Shown here in pieces: positions 10,793 to 20,341 of a DNA stretch of 64,000 bases. Where the stretch lies: positions 7,097,529 to 7,161,528 of the forward strand of contig SMSO01000014.1 of the NCBI GenBank assembly GCA_004764695.1. Direction: 5' to 3'. Below the pieces are notes generated by a model. The model had not been told where the DNA came from and ran no database searches. It worked only from the letters and a program-made list of their open reading frames with translations. The DNA comes from Schizochytrium sp. TIO01 (taxonomy: Eukaryota; Sar; Bigyra; Thraustochytrida; Thraustochytriidae). Each line of letters begins with the position of its first letter. Position 1 is the stretch's first letter. Both the position numbers and the translations under genes were made by a program.

Positions 10793-11769
10793 GCCACAGT
10801 CAACTAGCCTACTACTGCCTACCTACCTAACAGAAAAGCAGTGGTGCGGATACTCTATTTACAGACTCTTTTCTCTACTTTAAGCTACCCTCCAAAGTGG
10901 AATATACGCGGATCCCCTTGTGTAGCAGATTTATACTCTGTTCTTGCGGCCCAAAGTAGGGAATGCGGGCCCTATAGCGCACTTGCAGCGCACCGTTACA
11001 AGCGCAGAATAGGCATCTACAAGTAGAGAATAGGAATCGACAAGTAGAGAATGCAGCGCAACTATCGATTCCGTGTGTTGAACTATCTATCTATTGTGTA
11101 TTGTGAGCATGGTTCGACGAGGGGCCACACGCAATCCCTGAAAAGTAGCGAGCAGACGCGAGTCCCACTCGCACGCGACGTGCGAGGCCGCGGCGACGCT
11201 TCCCGGCGTTCCCGAGAGTGTCCGCCCGTTCTCACCGAGTCGTCTGCTTGGATTGTGGCTCGCTCGTAAGGCGCTCGAGGCACCACCAGAGGAAGCATTG
11301 ACAGGAGTCCGCGATCGCGTGCATCAGTTAAAAAGCCAAATCTGAGTGAGCCAGGTTTTTGTAGTTGTTAAAAGAAGACCAGGAAACGTTAAGAGTTAGT
11401 TAGTGAGTTAGTGAGTTAGTTCATCAGCGAGAAGATCGCAATTCGGAGGACTCGGAAGATTTAACCCCTCTTATTTCATCCCAATTCCCGCAAGTGTTTC
11501 ATTGTCATTTGCAATAAACGGGCTCAGCCAAGATTGCTCCGTTGCGCGATCGTGGGGTGAGCGGCAGATTGCAATTGATCGATTGATTCATAGATTGATT
11601 GGCCACTTGAGTTAGCAAGCAAGCGTGCCTGCTTTGCGAGGATTAGAGTCTACTCTGTTTGTTGCAGCGTGCGGCGCAGGGTGGTGCGAGTAGTTGGCAG
11701 TTGCTGATACTTGCCATTGGTTGATTATCCCAACCATATAGCCCTTTCTTTTGGCGATTTGACTCAAGA
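10372..11769. other. Divergent promoter region with microsatellite
   Basis: About 1.4 kb between the divergent M13 peptidase and exchanger genes. It contains a TTG repeat at 10755-10793, a GAGTTAGT tandem motif around 11394-11420 and a GC-rich patch near 11160-11280. No coding region recognised. Confidence 0.5.
10755..10793 (+). repeat. TTG trinucleotide microsatellite
   Basis: TTG/GTT repeats, about 13 copies with one imperfect unit at the left. Confidence 0.95.
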
Positions 11770-13494
11770 ATGCGTACCATAGCAGGTGTGATTCGCACGG
11801 TTTTACTGCTGGCAGTTGCTCTGTGCGTGGTAAGCCATACCCTGGCTTCCTCCAATGCCTCAGGACTGATTGAGGGAGGGGACTTGCGTGTGTCTGGAAA
11901 CTCTACTACATTGGTCTTGGCTCCCCAGGATGCAGTCGCGGAACCCAGCACGGTGGCCCCGGTCCCAATGCAAAAGAACTCCCCTTTGAAGAAGAATGTA
12001 ATGTGGAATATGGTTAGGATGTTCGCTCTTCCGGTCTTGATTTTCATGTGTTTTGTGGCACTTGCAATCGTTTGTGATGACTACCTGGCACCATCACTAG
12101 AGACTTTTGTAGACAAGGTTGGGATGCCTCACGATGTTGCAAGCGCCACCTTCTTGGCCTTTGGGTCCTCGGCCCCAGAGATTAGCATCAATTGCGTAGC
12201 TACAATTCATGGCAAGGTGAGTCTTTCACTGAGCGCAGTGCTTGGTTCAGGTATCATCGCGTATACGGTAATTCCCGCAGCCTGTGTACTTGTGAGCAAA
12301 GGTCAGGTTCTGCGTCTTGAAGCTGTGCCTTTGATTCGAGATATGGTTTTCTATGCGGCTTCATTGTCTGTATTTGTAGTATTTACATTTGAAGGCTCGT
12401 TCACAAAGGAGCGCAACATTTCGATGCTTTTGTTATTTGTTGGTTATTTGGTCGTCATGGTTGTGCTCGGAAAGATTTACCATGGAAAAGACTCGTTGAG
12501 TAACAAGGTTACGGGTGCTACTGTTGAGGAACAGCTACCCTTGACAGGCGAGACTAGCGAAATTGATTCGCAGTGGGAAAGCAAGGAACCATTTGATCGC
12601 ACTCGTCTTCTTGTACGCTGGAAGACAGACTCTGATATTCCTCGTCACCACATTGATGAGGGATACGGAACGCGAAACCCTTTTGATGATGAGTTATCTG
12701 AGGCAGAGGCGCGACAAGAGCTTGAAGAAGTTGAAAATAAGTTAGACCAGGCTTTGCGTTGGATTTCCACTCCACTTCGTCTACTTTTTCACGTGACCAT
12801 CCCCCCTCTCTGCTGGTCGCCCCCTGATGATGATGATGATGATGATGATGACGAGGCTGATATTGGCCCTAGTGCAAGCGTTATAAGTGCAAATGACGAG
12901 GTGAAGCAGAAATTAAGCAGAGTTTACCCCTTGACGATGTTAATGTCGCTGGTCTACGTTGCGCTGTTCAGTGAGCTCGTGCTAATTTTTACAACGGACT
13001 TTGCGGAGCTTGTTGGCCTGTCCCATACGATTGCAGGCCTGACAATTGTTGCTCTTGGTGCTCAGGTTCCCGATTTATTTGCTAGCATGTCAGTAGCTAA
13101 GCAGGGGGAAGGGCCTAGTTCGATTGCTAATGCTGTCGGTTCACAGATTATCAACATTCTAGTAGGCATTGGTGGTCCATTTCTTGTTTATAATTGGCAA
13201 ACTGGATCTGCTGTTGACGTTATGTCATCTGGGGCAAGTGATGGTGCTGGCCTCGCTATGACAGGCGTAATGATGTTATTTCTTGTGGTGGTATTTTCGA
13301 TGTTATGTTTTCGCCACATGAGCTGTGGCAAGGGTGACCACCATCAGCACAACCATTCCAGCCACAACCATTCACACCATCACCATCACCATACCAAACC
13401 CGCGTTAACAAGTCTCGATGCTGTAATTCTAGCGGTGCTCTATGTGGTCATGATTGTTGTGCTAGTTTGTTCAGAAACGATTGTGCGTGTATAA
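11770..13494 (+). CDS. NCKX-like cation/Ca2+ exchanger (CaCA superfamily)
   Basis: A 574-residue membrane antiporter. A signal-peptide-like N-terminus (residues 1-32) precedes the first membrane cluster. Alpha-1 repeat: residues about 118-176, with GSSAPE and the key acidic E137. Alpha-2 repeat: about 424-475, with GAQVPD (D435) and VGSQIINILVGIGGP. The upstream CDDYLAPSLE segment is typical of NCKX. A cytosolic loop holds an Asp run encoded by GAT repeats (12829-12855), and the C-terminal part has a His-rich loop. The residue matching the potassium-dependence Asp of vertebrate NCKX2, 27 residues after the alpha-2 acidic residue, is Asn (N462) here, so potassium coupling may be absent (inference). 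It probably moves calcium out of the cytosol against sodium or another cation. Confidence 0.93.
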   Translation: MRTIAGVIRTVLLLAVALCVVSHTLASSNASGLIEGGDLRVSGNSTTLVLAPQDAVAEPSTVAPVPMQKNSPLKKNVMWNMVRMFALPVLIFMCFVALAIVCDDYLAPSLETFVDKVGMPHDVASATFLAFGSSAPEISINCVATIHGKVSLSLSAVLGSGIIAYTVIPAACVLVSKGQVLRLEAVPLIRDMVFYAASLSVFVVFTFEGSFTKERNISMLLLFVGYLVVMVVLGKIYHGKDSLSNKVTGATVEEQLPLTGETSEIDSQWESKEPFDRTRLLVRWKTDSDIPRHHIDEGYGTRNPFDDELSEAEARQELEEVENKLDQALRWISTPLRLLFHVTIPPLCWSPPDDDDDDDDDEADIGPSASVISANDEVKQKLSRVYPLTMLMSLVYVALFSELVLIFTTDFAELVGLSHTIAGLTIVALGAQVPDLFASMSVAKQGEGPSSIANAVGSQIINILVGIGGPFLVYNWQTGSAVDVMSSGASDGAGLAMTGVMMLFLVVVFSMLCFRHMSCGKGDHHQHNHSSHNHSHHHHHHTKPALTSLDAVILAVLYVVMIVVLVCSETIVRV

Positions 13495-15279
13495 TCGTTT
13501 TCAAAATCCGACAAATTACTCGTATTCGCTTCTAATTTGAGGCTTATTTACATCCTTTTTACGTTTTGCAGTCGTAAGGTAACAGCAGAATCTTTCAAGG
13601 TACATTTTCTACTTTTAAAAGCGGATATTTGTACTAGTTTGGATGCACTGTTAATGGATGTAGCAGTGTCACAATTTGGACACCTTAAACCTATACTGCT
13701 GCTGTTGATGGGTGTTTATTTGGTTTTGGTTTTGTCAAACAAAGAATAAAAGAAAAGAACGCACCCCATCTCCTAATCATTTGAAAATTTTGATATTTTG
13801 TTGAACCACAGAATATAGCTGAAGATATTGTTGGTACTACAGTGAAAATCTTGTTTGAGCCAGTTCTCCAACCTGGAAATGGGAGATGACATCAAGTGAT
13901 GTAAAAGTCAATAAATTCGCTCAAAGTACGAATATCAAACATTCTCAGTCCTCGCCCCCCCCCCCCCCCCCCCCCCCCCTATTTATTTTAAAAAGAAATC
14001 AAAAGAATAAAAAGTATTCTTGAAAAACTTGCTAACGTGCTCGACGCTGTACTTTAGGGTGTTGGACACAGTTTAAAGGAATTGATGATCGGTCTTGGCG
14101 ATGAGATGAAGCAAACGTGGTCGCTTGACAAGGTGGCGAACGAGCTTTGGGGGCGAGAAACAAAAGATTTGCCGATGACTGAAGTGGCAGTATAAGGCAA
14201 GAAAGCAAAAAGAAAACGTAAACCCCCGCCTTTGAGAAAGAATGAAATGTGTGGAGATGAATGGATGTATGTACGTAAAAAGATCAAAGACTCCGTTACA
14301 GATGCGCCCAAATAACCTGAGAAATGAAAAACGTCATGGGGAATATGCCACGTGACAATTTCTGTTTGTTGCTACTGAATAAAGAACCTGGACCGCATGT
14401 GAACGATACCTCGCCAAAGAAGGATTCTTAAGTGCACTTTGAAGAACCAGAGTGAAAATCTGTGTCGCCAACCATGGCAAAAGGGGTTCGCGAATATTGA
14501 CAAGCACTCAAGAAAAGGTGGAGCAACCCTACTCTGGAAAGATGATCAGCATGAAGTAGGTAGAAACCCATTTGGTGAGATCATGCATACCTTTATAGCA
14601 CCCTGATTGACGTTTCCCGCTGTTTTCTGTTTATTTATATGGGTGTGGGGGGCTGGAGAGAGGAGAGCGGAGTATCGTGAAACGTTTGCAAGGAGGCAAC
14701 AAGGAAGGCAAAGATTTTATTTGGAGCGTCTCAGGGGGAAGACGAGATCCCGAGGCAACCTTGGGGCGCAACGGTAAGAATCGAGTCAACTCGTCTTTCC
14801 AGTGGGGGGGGTAGTTGATGTTGTTATGAAGGTTCGAATGAAGGATTCTTTGAGGTACTCCACCTCCCTCTTCTATTTGCAGAGCTTGGGTATGATGAGG
14901 GAGATCCTCGTGCTGGAGTACAACGAAAGGACTGCCTCTTGCTTGTCTGGGAAGATAAAAGAATGTGGAGATTGTTAAATGAGCACGAGATGAAGGAGTT
15001 TGATTGTGATCACAGATTTGAAAGTGTAAGTAGTGTATAGAGTATTATTCACTTTCTTCTTCAAGTTGTATAACGTTGTTGTTGGGATTGTTATGGCTTG
15101 CCTGTTGGCTACCAGGGCGTATTATTGGTCGTAAATTGGGGAGGGGGTGTTTGGGGAATGAAGCGTCAAAAGATTCCACACGGGGTTGTGGTATGATGAT
15201 ATATGGACGTATGCGTGGAGGGTACTTGGCTTTTCAGTCATTCAGCCAGTCAGTCTACTACTTGTGCGTCATTCCTCTT
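13495..15279. other. Intergenic, no gene seen
   Basis: Convergent spacer of about 1.8 kb between the exchanger and the 8-TM protein. It contains a run of 25 C at 13955-13979. Frames such as 14054-14311 (minus) show no recognisable motif. Confidence 0.5.
13955..13979 (+). repeat. Poly-C tract, 25 bases
   Basis: Uninterrupted run of C. Such runs often vary between clones and are prone to sequencing error, so the exact length is uncertain. Confidence 0.9.
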
Positions 15280-16359
15280 TTAGTGGTTGAGGAGGAGCAC
15301 AGAGCAGATGAGGGCTGCCCAGGTGCCGAAGTAGCCGTTACCGACGTTGGTAAACGGGTTGAAGAAGGTGAGCACGATAAGAGCGACCGCCCACCAGACA
15401 ATCATGAACATGACAAAGACCTTGTTGCCCTTCTCCGGGAGCTTGGCGGAGAGCAGAATACGGATGAGCACAACTGCAAAAGAGACGCATCCAACAGCAA
15501 TAGCGTAGGATGCATTGTAGTCCTTACATCCATGGCTGCACTCTGCGACTCCAGAGAAGAGCACAACAAGGGAGGCCACAAGCAGGATAGCATAGCGGTG
15601 TCCAAGCTTGGAGAAGCGGTCAATCGTGTCACGCACGCGTCCGACAGCATTGGCAAGAAGCATGAGAGAGCAGAGCAGCCCTCCCCAGGCCGCAAAGTAG
15701 CCGTTGCCGGGCACGACAAAGGGTGCGTCTGAGCCAAAGGTCGTGAAGCCAGCGACGAAAACCCACCACGCGAAGAAGAAGATCACGAGGGCCAGCTGAA
15801 GCTTGGGTGTGAGGTTGTTCACGCGGTCAAGCGCGAGGTAGACGATCGAAACTACGAGCGAGATAACGCCGGCGGCGACGGCGAAGCCGCTCTTACCCTT
15901 GCAGTAGTTCTGGTCGCTGCAGGTTGTGGAGGCAGAGATGGTGAGAATGACGGAAGCCACGAGCACGAGCAGAGGGTAGCCACCGTTGTTGAAAATCTTC
16001 TCCTTGGCGCCGTCCAGCGTGACAGCGTCGTGCTGGCCATAGGTCGTGTCGCCGTCGTAGTGGGCTGCGCCATTTCCGTGGTTGCGCTCCAGGTCATCGT
16101 CATCGTGGGCCTCAGGAGGAGGTACGGGCACGGCGTACGCCTGCTCCATGCTGCTGCCCTGCTGCTGATGAGTGTCACTCATGGCGAAAGCGTCAGCCTC
16201 AGCGTCCCCAGAGGATCCGTGGCGGCTCAGGTACTGCTGCTGCGAAGGAGGCGGCGGCGCGACGGAGGAGGTGGTCTGCGCGAACGGATTCTGTGTCGGG
16301 GAGGAAGGCGTCTGCTGCTGCTCTTGCGAGGAGGCCTCAGCTGTCTTTCCATCCAGCAT
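15280..16359 (-). CDS. 8-TM membrane protein, two 4-TM (MARVEL-like) repeats
   Basis: A 359-residue protein. Residues 1-125 are a disordered Gln/Ser/Pro-rich cytosolic tail with an NPF tripeptide at 24-26, a motif that EH-domain endocytic adaptors bind. Eight hydrophobic segments follow at roughly 128-144, 158-177, 187-205, 219-236, 255-271, 284-303, 313-331 and 341-357. The halves are internal duplicates: each has a Cys-pair loop after TM1 (CSDQNYC; CSHGC), a Trp-Trp in TM3 and a GNGYFxxW motif opening TM4. The arrangement resembles MARVEL-type four-helix vesicle proteins, but the family is not certain. Role in vesicle traffic is inferred from fold and NPF. The ATG at 16359 lies just beside a TTTG microsatellite. 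Confidence 0.8.
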   Translation of the reverse strand: MLDGKTAEASSQEQQQTPSSPTQNPFAQTTSSVAPPPPSQQQYLSRHGSSGDAEADAFAMSDTHQQQGSSMEQAYAVPVPPPEAHDDDDLERNHGNGAAHYDGDTTYGQHDAVTLDGAKEKIFNNGGYPLLVLVASVILTISASTTCSDQNYCKGKSGFAVAAGVISLVVSIVYLALDRVNNLTPKLQLALVIFFFAWWVFVAGFTTFGSDAPFVVPGNGYFAAWGGLLCSLMLLANAVGRVRDTIDRFSKLGHRYAILLVASLVVLFSGVAECSHGCKDYNASYAIAVGCVSFAVVLIRILLSAKLPEKGNKVFVMFMIVWWAVALIVLTFFNPFTNVGNGYFGTWAALICSVLLLNH

Positions 16360-16361
16360 CT

Positions 16362-16492
16362 TGTTTGTATGTTTGTTTGTTCGATTGTTTGTTTGTCTGA
16401 TTCTTTCATAGATATGATGATAGATATGATGATAGATCTATCTTTTTAAGTGCGATTGTTTGTTTGTTTGTTTATTTATTTATTTATTTATT
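16362..16492 (+). repeat. TTTG and TTTA microsatellites
   Basis: TTTG-type repeats at 16362-16398 and a TTTG run passing into TTTA at 16456-16492, immediately upstream of the 8-TM gene, so they probably lie in its leader or promoter. Confidence 0.85.
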
Positions 16493-17280
16493 CCTAATAA
16501 ATGCTTTTGTTTTCCGCTTCCCTTTTCGTTTTATCTTCCTCTTCTTTCTTCCTCTGCTTCTCCTCTTTGCTATCTTCTTACTGTAGTCCTTAATTGCTTT
16601 CTAAGCGCCTCTAGCAAAAAGCATTTTCATCTCGCTTTTTTACTTTCTTTTTTCTTCCTTTTCTTTCTTTTTTTCTTTTTCTGTTGCTTCTTTCTCACTT
16701 TTCCAAGTTTAGCTTTTTCGTGCGGTAGAAAATAGAGAAGAACTTGAAGCTTGTCTAAGTTGAAGTGCGCCATCATGTTGGCTATACCTATCTACTGTTA
16801 CTAAATGAGCGTATCATGATTGGATGTCTTGAATCAGATCATCATGATAGGCACTACCACACCTATTTACCACTACGTTCCCCTGCCAATCTGGAGATAT
16901 GATATTTTTTACATAATGTTTCTACTATTGAGCCTCTTTCTTTTTCTTTATAAATGATAAATGTTTTTAAGTATGTTTTCAGAAAGATTTAATTTACTTT
17001 GCAAATAATTAGTATCTGGAAAACTTGAGTCGGCGTCAAGTAACCTAACTATCATCAGCAGAATAGACCATCCACCGTGCATGAATCATAGTAGTGTCCA
17101 ACAGCTGCTCCTGATTGGCACTTTCACTTCCGAGCTCCAAAGTGGCGAGGGAAACTACTATGTTCGCTTAATACTCCAGCTTGAACAAAGCAAAAGATAT
17201 GCAAGAACCTGAACGAGGCCTTTCTCCTATCGTAGATTGTTGCCTCTACGTACTACTAACTACTACCAGGTGATTGAACC

Positions 17281-17337
17281 CGGTTAGGTTAGATTAGGTC
17301 AGGTTAGGTTAGGTTAGGTTAGATTAGGTTAGATTAG
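17281..17337 (+). repeat. Interstitial TTAGG-type repeat
   Basis: A period-5 tract, GGTTA/TTAGG with a few GATTA variants, about 11 units. It resembles telomeric repeats of the TTAGG kind but is short and internal. The telomere sequence of this organism is not visible here, so the link to telomeres is only a resemblance. Confidence 0.7.
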
Positions 17338-17695
17338 AGTCGCAACCTCCCAGTTCTGTGGCAACTAACTGCCCGCGGTGAAGCTTGGCGAATGTGACGT
17401 GATTTGAAGAGATAGATGGCCGTGGGACTGGCTGGAAACCATTCCACGTCCGAGTGTCGCTGCAATTCTTTATCCCCAGGTATACAGCTCCAGAGATCTT
17501 TGAGGATTCACTGGAACAATCAGAGGTTTCTGTTTCCGATTCTTCTTTTGTTGTTGTTGTTGTTGTTGTTGATGATGTTGTTGATGATGATGTTGATTGA
17601 TGTTGAGGTAGGTAGGTACTTACTAACCTACATGATTGCCATGATGGCCTCCCATTAATTATTAACTTCTGCTGTTCTAAATGAACAATAAACTT

Positions 17696-17866
17696 TCACT
17701 TCCGGATGAGTCGTGATTTCTCTCCTTTTTCCTCCTCCTCAGCCTTCACCTTCCGCAGCCCCTCGTACCTTTCAGCGGGAGCCAAGGCGCCGCCGAAGAA
17801 CCGGAAGGAGCCCTGGGCAGCCTCTGCCAGCAGCACCAGACCGCGAGCTCCGTCTTCTTCATCCAT
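17696..17866 (-). CDS. Possible small protein or exon, 56 aa
   Basis: A 56-codon frame from an ATG at 17866 in a GC-richer patch. Its composition is more protein-like than the overlapping frames: acidic start (MDEEDGA), a central FRFFGGALAPAERYEGLRKV and a charged Lys/Glu end. The frame runs back to a TAG 30 bases upstream, so it may be an internal exon with its acceptor there. No family recognised; it may equally be chance. Confidence 0.25.
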   Translation of the reverse strand: MDEEDGARGLVLLAEAAQGSFRFFGGALAPAERYEGLRKVKAEEEEKGEKSRLIRK

Positions 17867-20304
17867 TCCACAGCACTGTCGCTCGCGGCAACAGCACTAA
17901 CGGACCCTTCTTCGTTTCCCCCGCTGTCTCGTGCGTCTATCTTTCTTCGCCTTCTTATCCAGTGCTTTCTCCTTTAAGCCCCTTTTTTATTTCATTAAAG
18001 TTGAAACAAATTAAACTTAAGTTGAAGTTTATGAATAGATAGAATAAACAAATAAATAAATAAATAAATAAACACAAACAAACAAACAAAAAATAGAGTT
18101 TTATGATATCATGGTGGACCTTTAAACAGAGACCCACAAACAAACAAACAAACAAACAAACAAACAGCTTTCAACACACTCGCTTCTTCCGCCTTTCTAC
18201 GTGGCGAGTTCTCTCCTGGGGACTCCAAGGCACACGCTCGCTCCTTTTGGGTTCTCTCGCAGCCAACTAACTCTTCGCCGTGTCCTCTCGAGAGCGAGCG
18301 AGTGATCACATGCGCCGCATTCTTCGAGTTCTTCGCACCACGATTGATCCTGAGACCCTCCTCTTCGGTCACCCTCGAATCTTTCTTTTCTATTCTACGC
18401 TTTTCTTTTCTTTTCTTTTCTTTTCTTTCCTTTTCCTTCCTTTCCCTTCGCAGAGAGGCACTAGAGTATGATCGAATGGAGAATCCATCCTGAGACGAAG
18501 CAAAGACCTAAGTTCCCTTCTCTCCGTCGTTCCTGCTCTCCGTGCCGCTTGAGCATCAACGCGCGGCGACTCGAGTGCGAAGGACAGAGCACAAGTGCAG
18601 AGAATCGAACAGAAGAGAGTAGAATAGACGGCGAATTCGCCATCCCATCTTCTACTTCTTCGTTCACTCTTTTTCTGTTTCTTTCTCAAAGCTATTTTTT
18701 TAATTTAATTAATTTGATTTAAAATTTAAAACTAAAGTTTAAAATAAAGGGAGTATAGTCGAAAGTAAGGAACAATCGATCCATTTCATTCATTCATTCA
18801 TTCATCGCTCACTCATTCAATAGTGGATGGCTGCTTAGGCGCGCGTCAGCGAGGGCAGTGCGTTCCCTTATTTGTTCCTGAGGTAAAGGACCCACTGTGA
18901 GGAGGCTGCCTGCCGCGTAAGGAGAAGAAGAGAGGACAGTTGGAGGAACTGAAGGATATGTGTGAAGGTGGCAGCGAATTGAGAAAAGAAGCTCAGACCA
19001 ATAAATAACAACAAAGTTTTATGGATATTGGTCCATACTTATGTCTATCTCCATTTTCAATTAACTTTTAAATAATATTATTATTACTCTTTTGAAGACG
19101 AGGAGAATGAATTCTGATGGCTGATTCTTATTCTTATTCTTATCCTTATTGTCCACTCTTTTTCTTTCTTTCTTTCTTTCTTTCTTTCTTTTTAATTAAA
19201 ATAGAAGTAAGAAGAACAAAAAAGCGAGCGTGTTAGAAAAGAGCGAGGAGGCCTTCCGTCTTCTTTCATCACTGCCCCGGAAACGAATGGAAAGAGGCCG
19301 CCAACGCACCAATGGCTTATGGAGGCTGCCAGAAAAGCTATGTAAACTCCATCAGCTCCGGCCTGGCCCGTCGCTTTCCTGGAGGGAGGTAGCATTTACC
19401 TCCCTCGCTCCCTCAGCGAGAGAATGCTGATTGGTGGGACGCTGTTTGATACCACTAACCGGGACCGTATCGATAGCTAGCTAGCTAGTAGTAATCGTAG
19501 CAAGATTGTCAAACTACGCACGATCACTGTTATGATGAAGGACCATTTACAAACAGGCTCTTGCGCTCGCTCTTTGGAAACCTTCAGTTCCTCTCAAGCG
19601 GTCCACAGTTTACTAAGCAAAAGACGCGGAGAACTCGCAGAAGTAAATAAAGACATTAATGTATTGTTTGACTTTTTGTTTTGTATTCTTAAAGGGTTCT
19701 TTTGTGTCAGTTGGTCGAAGACAGTGTTCGTTTTCTGTTCTCTAGGGCCAAGTTTGCTATAGCTCCAGTTCGCCGGCGAAGAGCGACTGAAATAACAACT
19801 TGAAAACAGGCGGTCTCTGTGGTTCTATTCTCGACCGCAAAGTCTCAAGTCGCAAGTCTCAAGTCTCAGGTCCCTGATTTACAGCGGCTTCCTTGCAGCG
19901 CCTTTGATTCCTTGGTACTTGCGAACTTGAGGCCCCGTCTCCACATCGAACGCCTTCTCCATGGTCAGACCATCGCCGCTGTCGCTCCGCTCTCCATACC
20001 ATCGCTTTTGCCGCTGTTGCTTTCCATATCACCATCCATGTCACGCCCATACCAGCTCCATCAAGCGACGCTGTGATGCTGCACGTGAGCGAAGGTGTGT
20101 GCGAGCGCGGTGTGTCTGTGTGAGTGAGAGTGAGAGTGTGAGTATGAGAGTGTGTGCGGACCTTCTGGTTTTACGGCGAGTCGCTGCCGCTGATGAGGTG
20201 CCAGCCAGAGCCTGCTCCCGCCAGTCCTCCTGCCTGCTCTGGCGAAAACCCAAGTCCAAACCCATCTCTCGAGAAGAGGAGGAAGGCAATGTATTTATTT
20301 CCAT

Positions 20305-20341
<37 letters not shown>

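Noticed and set aside
15076-15732. 218-codon plus-strand open frame
   Set aside because: Antisense shadow of the 8-TM protein gene, without motif; the minus frame has membrane segments and internal repeats.
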